Assembly: GCA_951799445.1 (NCBI GenBank)
Contig: OX637290.1
Coordinates: 28,390,987 to 28,454,986 of the forward strand
Direction of reading: 5' to 3'
Source: Pseudisothecium myosuroides
Taxonomy: Eukaryota; Streptophyta; Bryopsida; Hypnales; Lembophyllaceae
Length of the DNA: 64,000 bases
A model generated the notes under the pieces. The model searched no databases. It had not been told where the DNA came from and was given only the letters and a program-made list of their open reading frames with translations. The translations under genes and the position numbers were made by a program. Within the stretch, counting starts at the first letter, position 1; every line of letters starts with the position of its first letter. Below are positions 11,527-21,855 of this stretch, piece after piece.

Positions 11527-12208
11527 GAGTTTTTTCAAACAAAAACCAAAGTTGGGGCCCCGCAGAGCATCATCCCGTTGTGGTCTGAAAATCAGCCATG
11601 ATGCATGTGAGACATGGTCAGTCTAACCAAATCGCAGGACCGGCCAAGTTTGGGGCGCTGGACAGGCAGTGTACCGGCTTGGTCTACCGGCCCTGTACCG
11701 GCTGCCGCTGGGCTCCGTTACTGCAGCTGGGCTCCGTTACTGCAGCTAGGTTGGTCCGCTGGCTGGCTGGTCGCTGGGCTGGCTGGTCCGTTGGCACCAC
11801 AAAATTTTTAATCACCCCAACGGGTTCCTTTAGGGGAACCCACTTAACCAATAAAAATTGGAGTTTTGGAAAAATTAGTGTTTGGAGTCAAGGCTTCGCC
11901 GTCCGGGGGTTAGGCCCGAGGTTGTGAAGCAAGACGTTCGGCTTAGCAACCACGTATACCAAGGCTAGGTAACTAAACTTGGCCCACCACTTCCTACTTC
12001 ATGCTAGACTCTAATATCTTGGAAGCTAAACTCTGGAGGTTTCCACAAAGGTCTTGGAAACTAGACTTTGAAACTAAAACCCGGGGGAAGTGCAAAGCTT
12101 CGCCGTTAAGTTGGTTTTAACACCAACTTTAGGACTTTTTGACACCTCGGGGGTTCAAGGCTTCGCCGTCTACACTTTTAACATATGTTTTAGGACTTCA
12201 ACTTGTCA

Positions 12209-12470
12209 CTAGTTCAAAGCTTCGCCGTTTCCAAGGGGGGGTCCACACAACAAGGGGAGTATTAGAAGAAGGTAGAAAAGACAAATGTAAAGAACACACG
12301 TGGCGAAGCCAAAGCTTCGCCGTCCCGAGGGGGGGTCCACACAACAAGGGGAGTATTAGAAGAAGGTAGGAAAGACAAAGTTAAAGAACACACTTGACAA
12401 AGCCAAAGCTTCACCGTCCCGAGGGGGGGTCCACACAACAAAGGGAGTATTAGAGGAAGGTGAGAATACA
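12209..12470. repeat. 94-bp tandem repeat, nearly three units
   Basis: GTCCACACAACAA occurs at 12241, 12335 and 12429, exactly 94 bases apart. Each is preceded by CTTCGCCGT (or CTTCACCGT) and a G-run, and followed by GGGAGTATTAGA. The phrase CAAGGCTTCGCCGT or CAAAGCTTCGCCGT also recurs at 11890-12190 outside the array. It can pair with GGCGAAGCC to form small hairpins. Confidence 0.85.
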
Positions 12471-12869
12471 CAAGTGAGGAAAACAACACGGTTAGGACAC
12501 GTAAAGACACACAACTTCACAAGCTAAAGGCCCCCCAAAGCGGCATCGCCAAGGTACGGTGGGGGGTGACTTTAGGATTAAGACAAGACACCAAAAGACT
12601 CCTAAACTCACAAGTTAGATCACAAAGGAACTACAAGAGAGAGATGAGGACTCTTAACTCATAACAAAGGTATAACAAACGCACGAGAAGTACACAAGGC
12701 AAGATAGAAGGACCCCCTAAGGACCTTCAAAGCTTGAAATCTAGCAACAACGGAGCAAAAAGTGCTCCAAAAACACCGTAGAGGTTTTTGGCTTCAAACG
12801 CCAAAATATCCAAAGCAAATTGGACCCACGGACCCAAACAAAAGTGAGGGGGTGTTTTAGAGAGAGAAA

Positions 12870-12888
12870 TGGGGCCCTTATATAGGTT
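12870..12888 (-). promoter_or_regulatory. TATA-like box of the TG...CA element
   Basis: The minus strand reads CCTATATAAGGGCCCC, a good plant TATA context. It would drive transcription leftwards through the element. There is no independent support. Confidence 0.35.
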
Positions 12889-14174
12889 TCCCAAGGGCTC
12901 ACCCCTCTCTCTAAAGCTCTAAGGTAACCTTATCAACGGGGATTTTCATCCTCATCCTCAAAGATTTTCATCCTACATCCTAAATTTCTACTTCTACCAT
13001 CTATGCTGGACCAACATCCTAACTTTTGGAGATTAGCTCCAATCGTCGAACGGATTGCGCCGTTGGATCCAGAACGCCGTGTTTAGTCCTAGATCCCCCT
13101 ACCCCCCGTACCGAGGCCAAAAACCCATCGTAGGCTAATTTAGTTTAAAAACCAAATCGTGGTAAAATCCTAGATCTTGGGGGTCTCCTATTTTGAGAAA
13201 TGTGAATAGCCTAGGGTCTCCGGTAGATGCGAGAGAGTCGGGAAGGACTTTTGGTTGACTTCGTTTTGCCATCGTATGGTCCCGGAATGCCGGTCAACGT
13301 GGCGGGGACCCCGCCACGTGGTTAATTCCCAAGGAATCTCGCCAGTTCGGGTACTTGCCGCTATCGGAATGTCGTGAAACTTCACGGAGCGCATTATTAA
13401 CATAAAACAAGCTAGTCTAATTTTTAGTGAGATTTTATTGTAACCTGGGTAATTTCCATGAAATTCCCGTTGGAGGTTAGGAGGGTTGACCACCCGGAAA
13501 AAGGTTCTTCTGCAAGTCGGAAGATGCCGGGATTTTTCACGTGACCTCTCAGGGAGTCGCATGAAAGACGTGCGGGTGTGTTCCCGTACCTGGCACGATT
13601 GGTTAATGGAGATCTAAACTGGACATCTCCTTGAATTAGCGACGGTGCGGGAATCTTCTGCAGGTGGAGGAATCTCGGCAAACCAATTTCGCCGTTGGAC
13701 TCCTGGCATGGGATTCACCCTAGAACACCATCCTTGGGCTGTAGATTCCTCCACGGGCCCGGTCTTGCGTGAGTGGCTCTTGCATGCTAACAATCGGGAT
13801 TTTGGGAATTCGTCGATCTAATGGGGAATTCTAAATCTAACTCTAGGACCCGACCTAGTGGCCTCGCTGTGGATCCTTCGGACCGACCTAGCCATGAATC
13901 GCCACATTCATGGTGGGATTTAGCCCTTTTGGGGCTGTGTGACTCGAATCCTCCAAATCTAACCTTTTCGTTATTTCTACACTATTTTAGGCAAAGTTTG
14001 GGGGATTCTAAGTAAGAAACACAAATCTAGACCAAATACTATAATGGGTATGACACAACCCTATTTTGGTTCTACACTCTTTTTATGGATTTTTCTATAC
14101 TTTTATCAACTTTAAATTGCAAATTTCCAAAAAAATAATTCTACGAGTCCCAAGTGACAAATTGGGAGCTCACA

Positions 14175-15219
14175 GGAGATTCCAAACGTTGCTTCAAAAT
14201 TAGTGTTTCCAGATCTCTAAGTTTTCGGACTTTGACCACCTCGAGAGGTGTCCTTTTAACACACAAACCCTTTTCCGGAACTACTTTCTTTTCGGATTCT
14301 CTTCTGGATCCGGCTCTATCCAATCTTCCGGTTCCGTCTTTCTAACAAGTTGGTTTTGGATACCTCTGTTTTACCCTGAGAGGGTTCCTCACTTGCTCTT
14401 TCCGAGGGGTAGGGAACTGCACCACTCCGTAACTGACATAAACGTAAAACAAAACACAACCCAAGAATAGATCTAGTTGAGTAACAGGGTGGCATCCTCA
14501 CAACGTCCCGGATGGCCTATCCGGAAAGTTGGTCACACAGGGTAGCGTTAGGTCTTCCTTACTACAACGACGGATACCGGACTTCCGGAACTAAGGGAAT
14601 GACTTCCTAGCTCTCGACCGCTCATGAGGTTGACTAGCCTTCCGGATGGGTGGAAATATTCCTCTGGCGGTTGCCTATCTCCGCACCGAACCGCCCCTGC
14701 GAATTCCAGACTAGCTTCCGGACCACTCCTTGGTCTCCACCATATTACCGTACCAGCGATTTAAAGGCGCCACTTTCTCACTGCGCAAGTCTAAAAACTC
14801 ATCCGTAAAACACACTCAGCCTAATCCGGCAGTCCACGAATCCGGACTCCTCCCCCCTGCACACTCTCACTTACACATCCACACAAGTGACTATAGACGC
14901 GATACGCAAGAGAATAATCCAACGAGTGCTTTCCTGAATGCTTCAGATTAAATGAACAAGGAAAAGGAATGACAGGCCAACAAACCGGCCTGCCCTTAAA
15001 AACCCACAAAAAGGCAGCCCAAACGGCCACCAGAAAAACCGGCCAACGGCCAACTAAAAAGCAAAAAGGCAACGGCCCTGAAGACCGTTCCAGGAAAACT
15101 GGGAAACCGTTTAACTCCTAAAAGTCCGGAACTACTGGACCCACATCCGGAAAATCCGGTTCCGGAACTACCATCCTGGTAAGAATCCTAACTATAATTA
15201 CGGCTACCCTAGATAGTCA
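14175..15219 (-). repeat. gypsy-A left LTR, inner piece
   Basis: From 14180 it resumes the LTR (TCCAAACGTTGCTTC) and matches the right LTR up to about 14568, where the right LTR is cut. The inner edge is not proven. A likely edge is 15219, where the minus strand reads a purine-rich stretch AAGAGAAATAGG followed by TGACTATC, so that the 3' ORF stop TGA would fall on the LTR start. The LTR would then be about 1.1 kb. Confidence 0.7.
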
Positions 15220-17115
15220 CCTATTTCTCTTAGCCTTCTTTACAGAAGTGCCACCCTGAGATGGCGATCCACCTGTCTTCTGGGGTGGGGTGTTCTTCGT
15301 CTTCGACCTGGTCCGGGGAGGCTGCAATTCTTCTTCCTCCGATTGAGTCGTCTCCTCCTCTTTCGATTCCGGGTCCGTCTCGCTCAGTTGCCGTCGCCCC
15401 CTTGGTTTCGGAACAGTAAGATTGATGAGCTGGGACGGTGGCGGTGTCTGGAAAAAGGGCTGGAGCATGTGAGTGAAACTCACCGGATCCGTCCGAGCTG
15501 GGTTCAACACCGTTCCGGGTGAAGCTGGTTCCCGGAAAGTAGAAGCAACCGGTCTGTCGGGGAAGAGATTTGCCACCGACGCAGTTCTTCCGGCTGGAAC
15601 GCCTAGGACAACATCTTTTACCGGAGTCGAGGCCGCAAACTGCTTTACTAGCGACCCCCTCTTCTGGGCCGATGTTGTTCCGGCTTGTGACGTTCCGGCA
15701 ATTGTTTTATTCTTTGCCAGAGAAGGATGGTTCTGTGCCCCTCCCTCTTGGAGATCCTGACCCAGGTCAAAAAGGCCTTGGTCTAACCCCTCAAGCGGAT
15801 CCAAGTTCCCCAACAGTTGCCGAACTTCCTTGAGCATTCCTTGAATCCGGACTTCAAAATCTACGAGGATGCTCACCACCTTCGTTCCGGCCACGTGACC
15901 ATCCTTCACCATCTGATTATTCCAGAGTGTAGCTCTGGCAAGAATATCCGCCGGATTGTCAAACAGGCTCCTGACATTCCGGACCAGATCGAGGGCTTCT
16001 CCCTCCTTTGCTTCAGCGGCCATCCGCTCTTTCTCCGACCACGCAGCTTGTTCTCGAAACCGGTCCCGTTCTTGCTCCAAGGTTAGAATCCGGTCCTCCA
16101 GTTGCTTCACCGCTTCCGGATCTGGCCTTTCCGTCAACGCCATCAGGATTTGGGTTTCTTCCTTCACACCCAATTTCTCGCACATCTCCCGGATCAGCGT
16201 TGACATCCGCTCATTTTGTGCCCTGGTAGCTAACAGCCATTTGATGGTGGCCTCTAGCTGATCCGTTTCCGAAAGTGGTTCTCGGGGCTTCTCCACCTCC
16301 TCGGCTTCTTGCTTCCCCCGCGCACCCTGATCAGTTGATTTACGGCGCGTCCCTCCAACGTTTGGTGATGCCTGCTCCGGTTCCGGTTCCTCTTCTTCCG
16401 GCTCGAGCTCATCCGGTTCATCTTCCGCGAGAAGTCCGTACTTTAACAAATTCTCGCCCTTCCGGTATACTGTCATTTCCGGTCCGGCCAGTGCATCCTC
16501 GGAGTAATACAGATGGAAAAGATAGGGGCTAATCGAACTTGACTTTTTGTTCGCGATATTGACCGCTAACTTTTCCACTACGGAGTGAATGATCACTCCC
16601 CAACTGACCGGTCTGGGAGCCGGATTCTCTCTATCTCCCAGCGCTCCGAAAATAGTGTTTGCCACGGTCATTGTAATCCGGGTGGGCTTTTCCGGATACA
16701 AGATAGGGATGAGGAATGCTAACAATTGCCCATCCCGGGGACTCTTACAATCACTTGCGGTGTTTCCTTCCCTGGAATCCGCATGACTCCGGAATACCTC
16801 CAAGGCATAAGTGTCCGTCCGGGACGCCATTCCGGAACCCCTGCTTGGCGTAAAGTATGCCTTCGCCCACAACTCCGGAGTCCAGGCCCTAGATCGACCC
16901 CTATTCGTCAAATCGAACTGATTACCTACTCCGGAAACCAGCTCGTCAATCATCTCTTCACTCCGGACGTTCCATGGACGTTTTACTAATCCTAAACACC
17001 CCATGATTTCTAGGTTCTCTTCTAACTCCTTCAGGCGCTCCGGATCTGATGGGATAACGGGACGTACGCCCCGGGCTGTCACTACCGACCTCCGGGATCG
17101 ACTCGCTTCCGCCAT
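15217..17115 (-). CDS. gypsy-A extra 3' ORF, 632 aa, function unknown
   Basis: An intact ORF lies downstream of integrase in the same sense, a place where Tat/Ogre- or Athila-like plant gypsy elements carry an additional or env-like gene. I chose ATG 17115 (MAEASRSRRS), because the frame further upstream has no ATG. The N-terminal half is globular (PELWAKAYFTPSRG, NTIFGALGDRENP, VSWGVIIHSVVEKLA, SPYLFHLYY). Then come a Glu/Pro-rich acidic linker, a coiled coil (LEDRILTLEQERDRFREQA), and a long Ser/Thr/Pro-rich tail ending in basic residues (KKAKRNR). I see no signal peptide or membrane segment, so an envelope role is not supported. It is the only long gypsy-A gene without a stop or frameshift, while integrase has decayed. 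Confidence 0.7.
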   Translation of the reverse strand: MAEASRSRRSVVTARGVRPVIPSDPERLKELEENLEIMGCLGLVKRPWNVRSEEMIDELVSGVGNQFDLTNRGRSRAWTPELWAKAYFTPSRGSGMASRTDTYALEVFRSHADSREGNTASDCKSPRDGQLLAFLIPILYPEKPTRITMTVANTIFGALGDRENPAPRPVSWGVIIHSVVEKLAVNIANKKSSSISPYLFHLYYSEDALAGPEMTVYRKGENLLKYGLLAEDEPDELEPEEEEPEPEQASPNVGGTRRKSTDQGARGKQEAEEVEKPREPLSETDQLEATIKWLLATRAQNERMSTLIREMCEKLGVKEETQILMALTERPDPEAVKQLEDRILTLEQERDRFREQAAWSEKERMAAEAKEGEALDLVRNVRSLFDNPADILARATLWNNQMVKDGHVAGTKVVSILVDFEVRIQGMLKEVRQLLGNLDPLEGLDQGLFDLGQDLQEGGAQNHPSLAKNKTIAGTSQAGTTSAQKRGSLVKQFAASTPVKDVVLGVPAGRTASVANLFPDRPVASTFREPASPGTVLNPARTDPVSFTHMLQPFFQTPPPSQLINLTVPKPRGRRQLSETDPESKEEETTQSEEEELQPPRTRSKTKNTPPQKTGGSPSQGGTSVKKAKRNR

Positions 17116-17695
17116 CTCACCGACTGCTAGGACAATCCGGTGCAATCGGCACCTTCTTCCCTTTCTCTCCCTAACACGCCCTAACTCACCACTCTTTCTT
17201 TCTTCTAACGTACCGTGGAAGAGCACGGGTAAAAGAGACTGAATGAGGCTGGCGGTGGGGTTTAAGTACCTGTCAGAACCCTAAGTTCCCGCCGCCAAAA
17301 ACGTTCCCGTAAGTTCCCTAGCCGGAACCTAGGCGGTAGGTCCCTACAATCCCGAACTTTCCGGAACTTTCCGGCTTTCCGGCTACGGTTTCCGGCAGAC
17401 TGCGTAGCCTATTTAGAGTTTTATCTTTTCTATGTAGAAACTAATTTCTATTTCTAATATCTAAGTCCTAACTTTGTATTTAACTGCAAAAATTGAAAAA
17501 GTTCTGCTACTTTTACCTCCACTAAATTGTTAATTGGGACTTTCCGGATGATACGTACTGCCACATTATCCCATTTTCAAATGTGAGCGTCCTCGCGAAC
17601 ATCATCGTCCTCTTCTTCTAAATCCGGATCTACTTCGTACTTCTTGACCCGGTTTTTATTAACCCTTGTGTCAAACCATACGCCTTGCAGATCCG
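17116..17695. other. gypsy-A spacer between integrase and the 3' ORF
   Basis: About 580 bases with several CCGGAA/TTCCGG motifs, which are common across this gypsy family, and an AT-rich part near 17400-17520. No coding frame is supported. Confidence 0.5.
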
Positions 17696-18359
17696 TCAAC
17701 TGTAAGGATCCGTTTGAGTGATAGACTCTACCCTATACGGCCCCATCCATCTGGTGTGAAACTTACCCAGAAAATTTCGGTAGCGACTGTCGTAGAGTAA
17801 AACCAGGCCACCCACTTTGACTTCGTGTTCCTTTGGGAGCTTCCGGTCATGGTCTTCCTTTCTCTTGGCTTGCACCTCCTTATTTTGTTCCAGCGCTACT
17901 TCACGAGCTTCCTCCAGATCTTCGATAGCCATTAGTCAAATTTCCGGATTGCAGTTCCGGATTGCAGTTCGGGATGCCATGATCCGGTGTGTTTCGACTT
18001 CCAGCTCGATGCCATGAACAGCAGTCTGTCCAAACACTAGGAAGAAGGGACTCCTTCCGGTTGTGCTTTTGTCTGACGTATTATAGGCATGGACGGCTGA
18101 TGGGAGCTTCAAGTCCCAATCCGTCTTGTTTTCGGAAATCGTCTTGTGTAAAGCTTTTCCACAATGCCGTTGGCCCGTTCCGTCAATCCGTTCGCCCTAG
18201 GATTGTAAGGTGTGGTCTTCCGGTGCTTGATCAGGTACCGGTCCGTAATGTCTTGGATGCGTCATTGAGGAAATGCAGTCCCCTGTCACTGACCAACTCC
18301 AACGGATGCCCAAATCGCATCATGATTTCCGTAAATAGGAAAGAAGCGGCCGTTTTGGC
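17696..18359 (-). pseudogene. gypsy-A integrase, second half, frameshifted
   Basis: Pieces in different minus-strand frames continue the integrase: a LVSDRGLHFLN segment carrying the second Asp of the D,D-35-E core, ERANGIVEK carrying the Glu, then a C-terminal stretch 17696-17932 with KEHEVKVGGLVLLYDS and GKFHTRWMGPYRV, typical of the gypsy integrase C-terminus. The pieces cannot be read in one frame, and a TAA ends the first half just before. I place the frameshifts between about 18260 and 17935 but cannot fix each one. Confidence 0.75.
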
Positions 18360-18788
18360 TTAATTATGCCGAGTCGGACAAGCTTCTACCCATTTAGAGG
18401 CATAATCCGTGGCTAGGATTATGTATCTCTTCTTCCTGGCGCTCACCGGAGAAATGGGACCTATAAAGTCAATCCCCCATTTCTCAAATGGAGCTAACAG
18501 AATGATAGGAGTTAGTGGCCAATGGTTCCGGAAGGATGGCGCTCCCGTCCGTTGACATTGGTCACAACTCCCAACATACGCTTTGACATCGCGTATCAAA
18601 TACGGCCACCAGTATCCGGCGTTCCGGATTCGGTTTACCGTAGTCATGGTGGCGAAATGACCTCCAGATAGTCCGGAATGTAAGGCTCTCATCACCTTCT
18701 TCCTTTCCTTGACCTCCAAGCACCTTCTGAGTTGGTCATCTGCCCCCATTTTGAACAAGGTTCCCTTAATCAATGAATAAGGAGCCAC
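18360..18788 (-). pseudogene. gypsy-A integrase, first half
   Basis: It has a zinc-binding HHCC region (H--L-GGH, then C-QCQR) and the start of the catalytic core (GIDFIGPISP, with the first Asp, and TDYASKWVEA). The reading frame is open up to the CACTA-2 left end. Across that element it continues the frame that follows the pol stop at 33809, so CACTA-2 split one pol frame in two. It ends at an in-frame TAA at 18360-18362, after which recognisable integrase continues. Confidence 0.88.
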
Positions 18789-18802
18789 CTTTTTCTGGAA
18801 GA

Positions 18803-18805
18803 TAC
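18803..18805. other. TAC target duplication, left copy (CACTA-2)
   Basis: TAC precedes CACTACAAG at 18806. The matching TAC is at 33745-33747, directly after GTAGTG. Confidence 0.9.
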
Positions 18806-19528
18806 CACTACAAGAAAATGGGTACTTTCGTGACTACAGAGGAATGACTGCATGTCCGGTTTCACTAGAAAATGACTGCGCCTCTCTAATTGCACCATCT
18901 GCCGAATCAAAATCCGTCCCTAGTCATTTCCTAGTCGGGCCGGCGACTGCCGGATGAACAATTGACGAAAACAGACCGCGAGACCGTCGTTCTCGTTCAC
19001 TGCGTCGTCGACTTACTGGCGGGAAAAGGAGAAAATCCAACGTGGCAAGTAAAGTCATTTTTAAGTTGTTTTCTTGTCATAAAATTGATAAAAATTCACT
19101 TCATGGTGACTTCAGAATGACTACTACATCACTTCCCAGCCTTTTCGGGGGACCACACTGCGTTTTAAGGTTTTGCCAGCTGCCCGTGCTCACACGGGCA
19201 GGTAGTCCTGCGAATACAACGGGTCTGGAAAAGAACCCGCCAAATGTTCCATTCATACTAATACGTTTTGACCCGAAGTCACAGCCGTGCCTTACAATTG
19301 CAAAATGGTTTGGATTCTTACTACGCTACAGAACAACGGAAGCGACTGGTACAATTCACGGATTTGACCTGCTGACGGTTTTCTAAACTCTGAACAGCCT
19401 CTGCCGTCACTGCGCCACTTCTACGACGTCACTACGGAATGATTGAATGCGACTCTGCATGAAATTCTTGTAAACTCGTAAACTACTACGTCATCACTGC
19501 TGACCTTTAATATTAGATGTATCCGAAT
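18806..19528. repeat. CACTA-2 left terminus and subterminal region
   Basis: Terminal repeat followed by GAATGACT, GTGACT and similar motifs in both orientations (for example near 18840-18870, 19100-19125 and 19395-19450). No gene is supported. The transposase stop is at 19529. Confidence 0.7.
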
Positions 19529-20258
19529 CTAGTACCCTTCCTGAGCTAATAAATTCTCTTCCGGAGACAATTCGATAGCCCCCACTAGGTTTACCGCCTG
19601 AGCTGGGACTGGCACACTCCGAGGAGCGGTCAGCCCTGCTGTCTCCACGGTAGTATTGATGAAGGCGTCTGCTATGTCCACAACTTCACGTCTTGCTCTA
19701 GCGTCTTTATGTAATACAACTTTCCAACCGGGTCTCCCTATAACATCTGAGAAGAAAACTTGGGTGGCTTGGCTAGGGAAGATGAAGGGCTCCGCCAGGC
19801 GAGGCAGTTTGTGGCGGAAGTTCACTACAAGGAACCCAGCCTCGTCCCGAGTATACGTGGGATTCCCTCGGTTATCCAAGGGTTTCACCCAGTCACACCG
19901 AAGTAGTATGATGTGTGTATGCAGTGCACCATAGTCCAACTCCATGATATCCCCCAAAACTCCAACATAATTCACTGACGATTCACCCGCATTCTTGGAT
20001 GGCTCCTGAAACACGGAGGCCACCCCGCTGTTGTAGCTCACTAGTTGCCCGGTGCTGTCATCCTCCACTCGAAAGTGGTTTCCAAATGCTGTCATCCGTG
20101 CATACCGAGTGGCTCTTTGTGATGGCTTCTTGCTGAGAAGCAAGCGGTCCATATCATCAGGGTCCCTCAAATCCAATGGACCATCTCGCACCGTTCGCTC
20201 AATCCACTCCGCCAATGCTGGAGTTCCTTGATCCTGAAGGGAGTCAGTCCGCCATCTC
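19529..20258 (-). CDS. CACTA-2 transposase, exon 3 (DUF4216-like)
   Basis: The exon starts after an acceptor TTTTTGCAG and runs to a stop at 19529. The phase (two bases carried over, one completing) agrees with the exon 2 donor at 20577. It contains VLGDIMELDYG, a hydrophobic strand followed by RCDWVKP, and EPFIFPSQATQVFF with a Trp-x-VVLH, the pattern of DUF4216 found at the C-terminus of plant CACTA transposases. It is spliced to the DUF4218-like exon. Confidence 0.85.
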
Positions 20259-20576
20259 CTGCAAAAAAAAAAAATCCACACAATGAGCAATACAATATTG
20301 GAGTCAATTTCTTAAGGCCATGTGAGTGGCGGCTGTGTCGGTGTACGCTACACTCCACAAGTCCTCAGTCACATCCCATGACTGCGTCGTTACTTTAACC
20401 AATCATGACTGACTCATGATTCATTCACCTATCGACGACACGACCTTAGCGCGACGCAGACACAACTGCTGCGGTACTCAACAAGGGGCACAAAGGCCAT
20501 TGCAGATTGCGGTTTCAGGCTTCACGGTGACATCTTTGCGTGGGGACAAGATTTCTCTTGTAGTGGCCGTACTTAC

Positions 20577-21475
20577 TCTTTCAAATCCTGCATGACGGAG
20601 GCATTAGACAGGACATACTGGTGGGCGACGTCCCGCAACTCCGGACTCATCACATATGGTCAACCAGCGCCTTGAAGAATCTCCTCGGCATCGCCATATT
20701 CTTCATCTTCGTCCCATACACGTCTTTGAGTGGGCTCGAAGTCATGCAGATACTCAGTGATGAAGCCAATGCACTCGTCCTTGAGGTACCCCTCTGCCAT
20801 GCAAGCCTCAGGGCGCGCCATGTTCCGGACGTGGTTCTTCAACACCTTCATATAGCGTTCCACTGGATACATCCATCGCGCACTAACCGGACCGCACAAA
20901 TCCAGCTCCTTCGCAAGATGGTAAGGAAGATGCATCATAATGTCAAAAAAGGATGGTGGGAATTCCATCTCCACCAACACCATGCTCTCTGCCACATCCG
21001 CTTCTAGGGAGGGAAAGTCAGCTGGATTGTAAACCTTTGTGCACAAGCGGCGGAAAACTCTACACATTCTCATGACTGCCATGCGAGGGCGAGGCTGCAT
21101 AAGGCCACGCAGCGCCAGTGGTAACACTTGCTGCATCAGCACGTGGTAATCATGGGACTTCAACCCCCCAAAGTTTTTTTTGCGGATGCACTTCCCTAGG
21201 TCGGCTGAATATCCACTTGGTGTCTTCAAAGACTCAATGCACGATGCAAACTTCTCAAACTCAGCTTCCGTCAGAACATACGAGGCGCGAGGCTTCACCA
21301 TCTTCCCTTCCTTCCGTGGGTGCGGGGTGAGCCACAAGTGCCTCCTCATGTTCCGACGTTGCAAGTCCCTCCTGACCTTAACGGTATCCTTCTTTCTTGT
21401 GATAGTCTTCAAAAAGTTTTTTGCCAAGTTCAGTTCGCAGTGCATCACGTCCAGCGTGTAGCGAATGAGAAGATC
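20577..21475 (-). pseudogene. CACTA-2 transposase, exon 2 (end of Transposase_21, DUF4218-like) with an in-frame TGA
   Basis: The acceptor TTTCAG places the exon start at 21475, in phase 0 with exon 1. It begins with YTLDVMHCELNLAKN, the conserved end of Transposase_21. A DUF4218-like part follows: LKSHDYHVLMQQVLPLALR, then SARWMYPVERYMKVLKNHVRN and ACMAEGYLKDECIGFI. A TGA at 20660-20662 stops the frame. The frame then stays open for 27 codons to a good donor GA|GTAAGT whose phase fits exon 3, so the TGA looks like a nonsense mutation. Without it the spliced transposase would be about 1130 aa, a normal length for plant CACTA proteins. Confidence 0.8.
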
Positions 21476-21855
21476 CTGAAAGTGATCACAGCAAGAACGT
21501 GGTCAGCTTTGGGGATCCCTCCGGCCAAACATGACTGCAAACGAACAGGACGCTCTTCATTTTGGGTTTTACGGTCATGGAACATTCAAGGCTCCCACGC
21601 ATAACTTAACGTCACACAGTCGGAATGATATGCACACTACAAATTCCGAAGGTACAGTAAAAACAGCACAAACCGCGACGCAATCGATGACCTCCTCGGC
21701 AGATGCCATGACCGTGACTGGGACAGGACTCCAAGTCGACTTCCTTGACACTTCTTCATGACTAGAAGGTTACTTTAGACTAACTTTAACGCCACTTACG
21801 GGATGTAACCTTCAAGTCACTTCCACGTTCACATGTCGGCGCAAAGGACGCTCAC

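Larger units (their letters stand above)
9418..14174. mobile_element. TG...CA LTR-type element, copy 2, complete (4757 bp)
   Basis: It begins TGTGGGCGCA, ends GAGCTCACA, and is flanked by the 5-bp direct repeat GGAGA inside the gypsy-A LTR. Both ends are therefore exact. It has TG...CA ends like an LTR, no long ORF and no visible internal pair of LTRs. It is either a very long solo LTR or a non-coding (LARD-like) element. It contains a 25-bp and a 94-bp tandem array. On the minus strand TATATAAGG near 12873-12884 may be the promoter, which would make it read leftwards. Copy 1 at 475 shares its left part. Confidence 0.85.

Noticed and set aside
15217..17115. Envelope protein
   Set aside because: No signal peptide, transmembrane segment or furin-like site is visible. 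Position alone is not enough.
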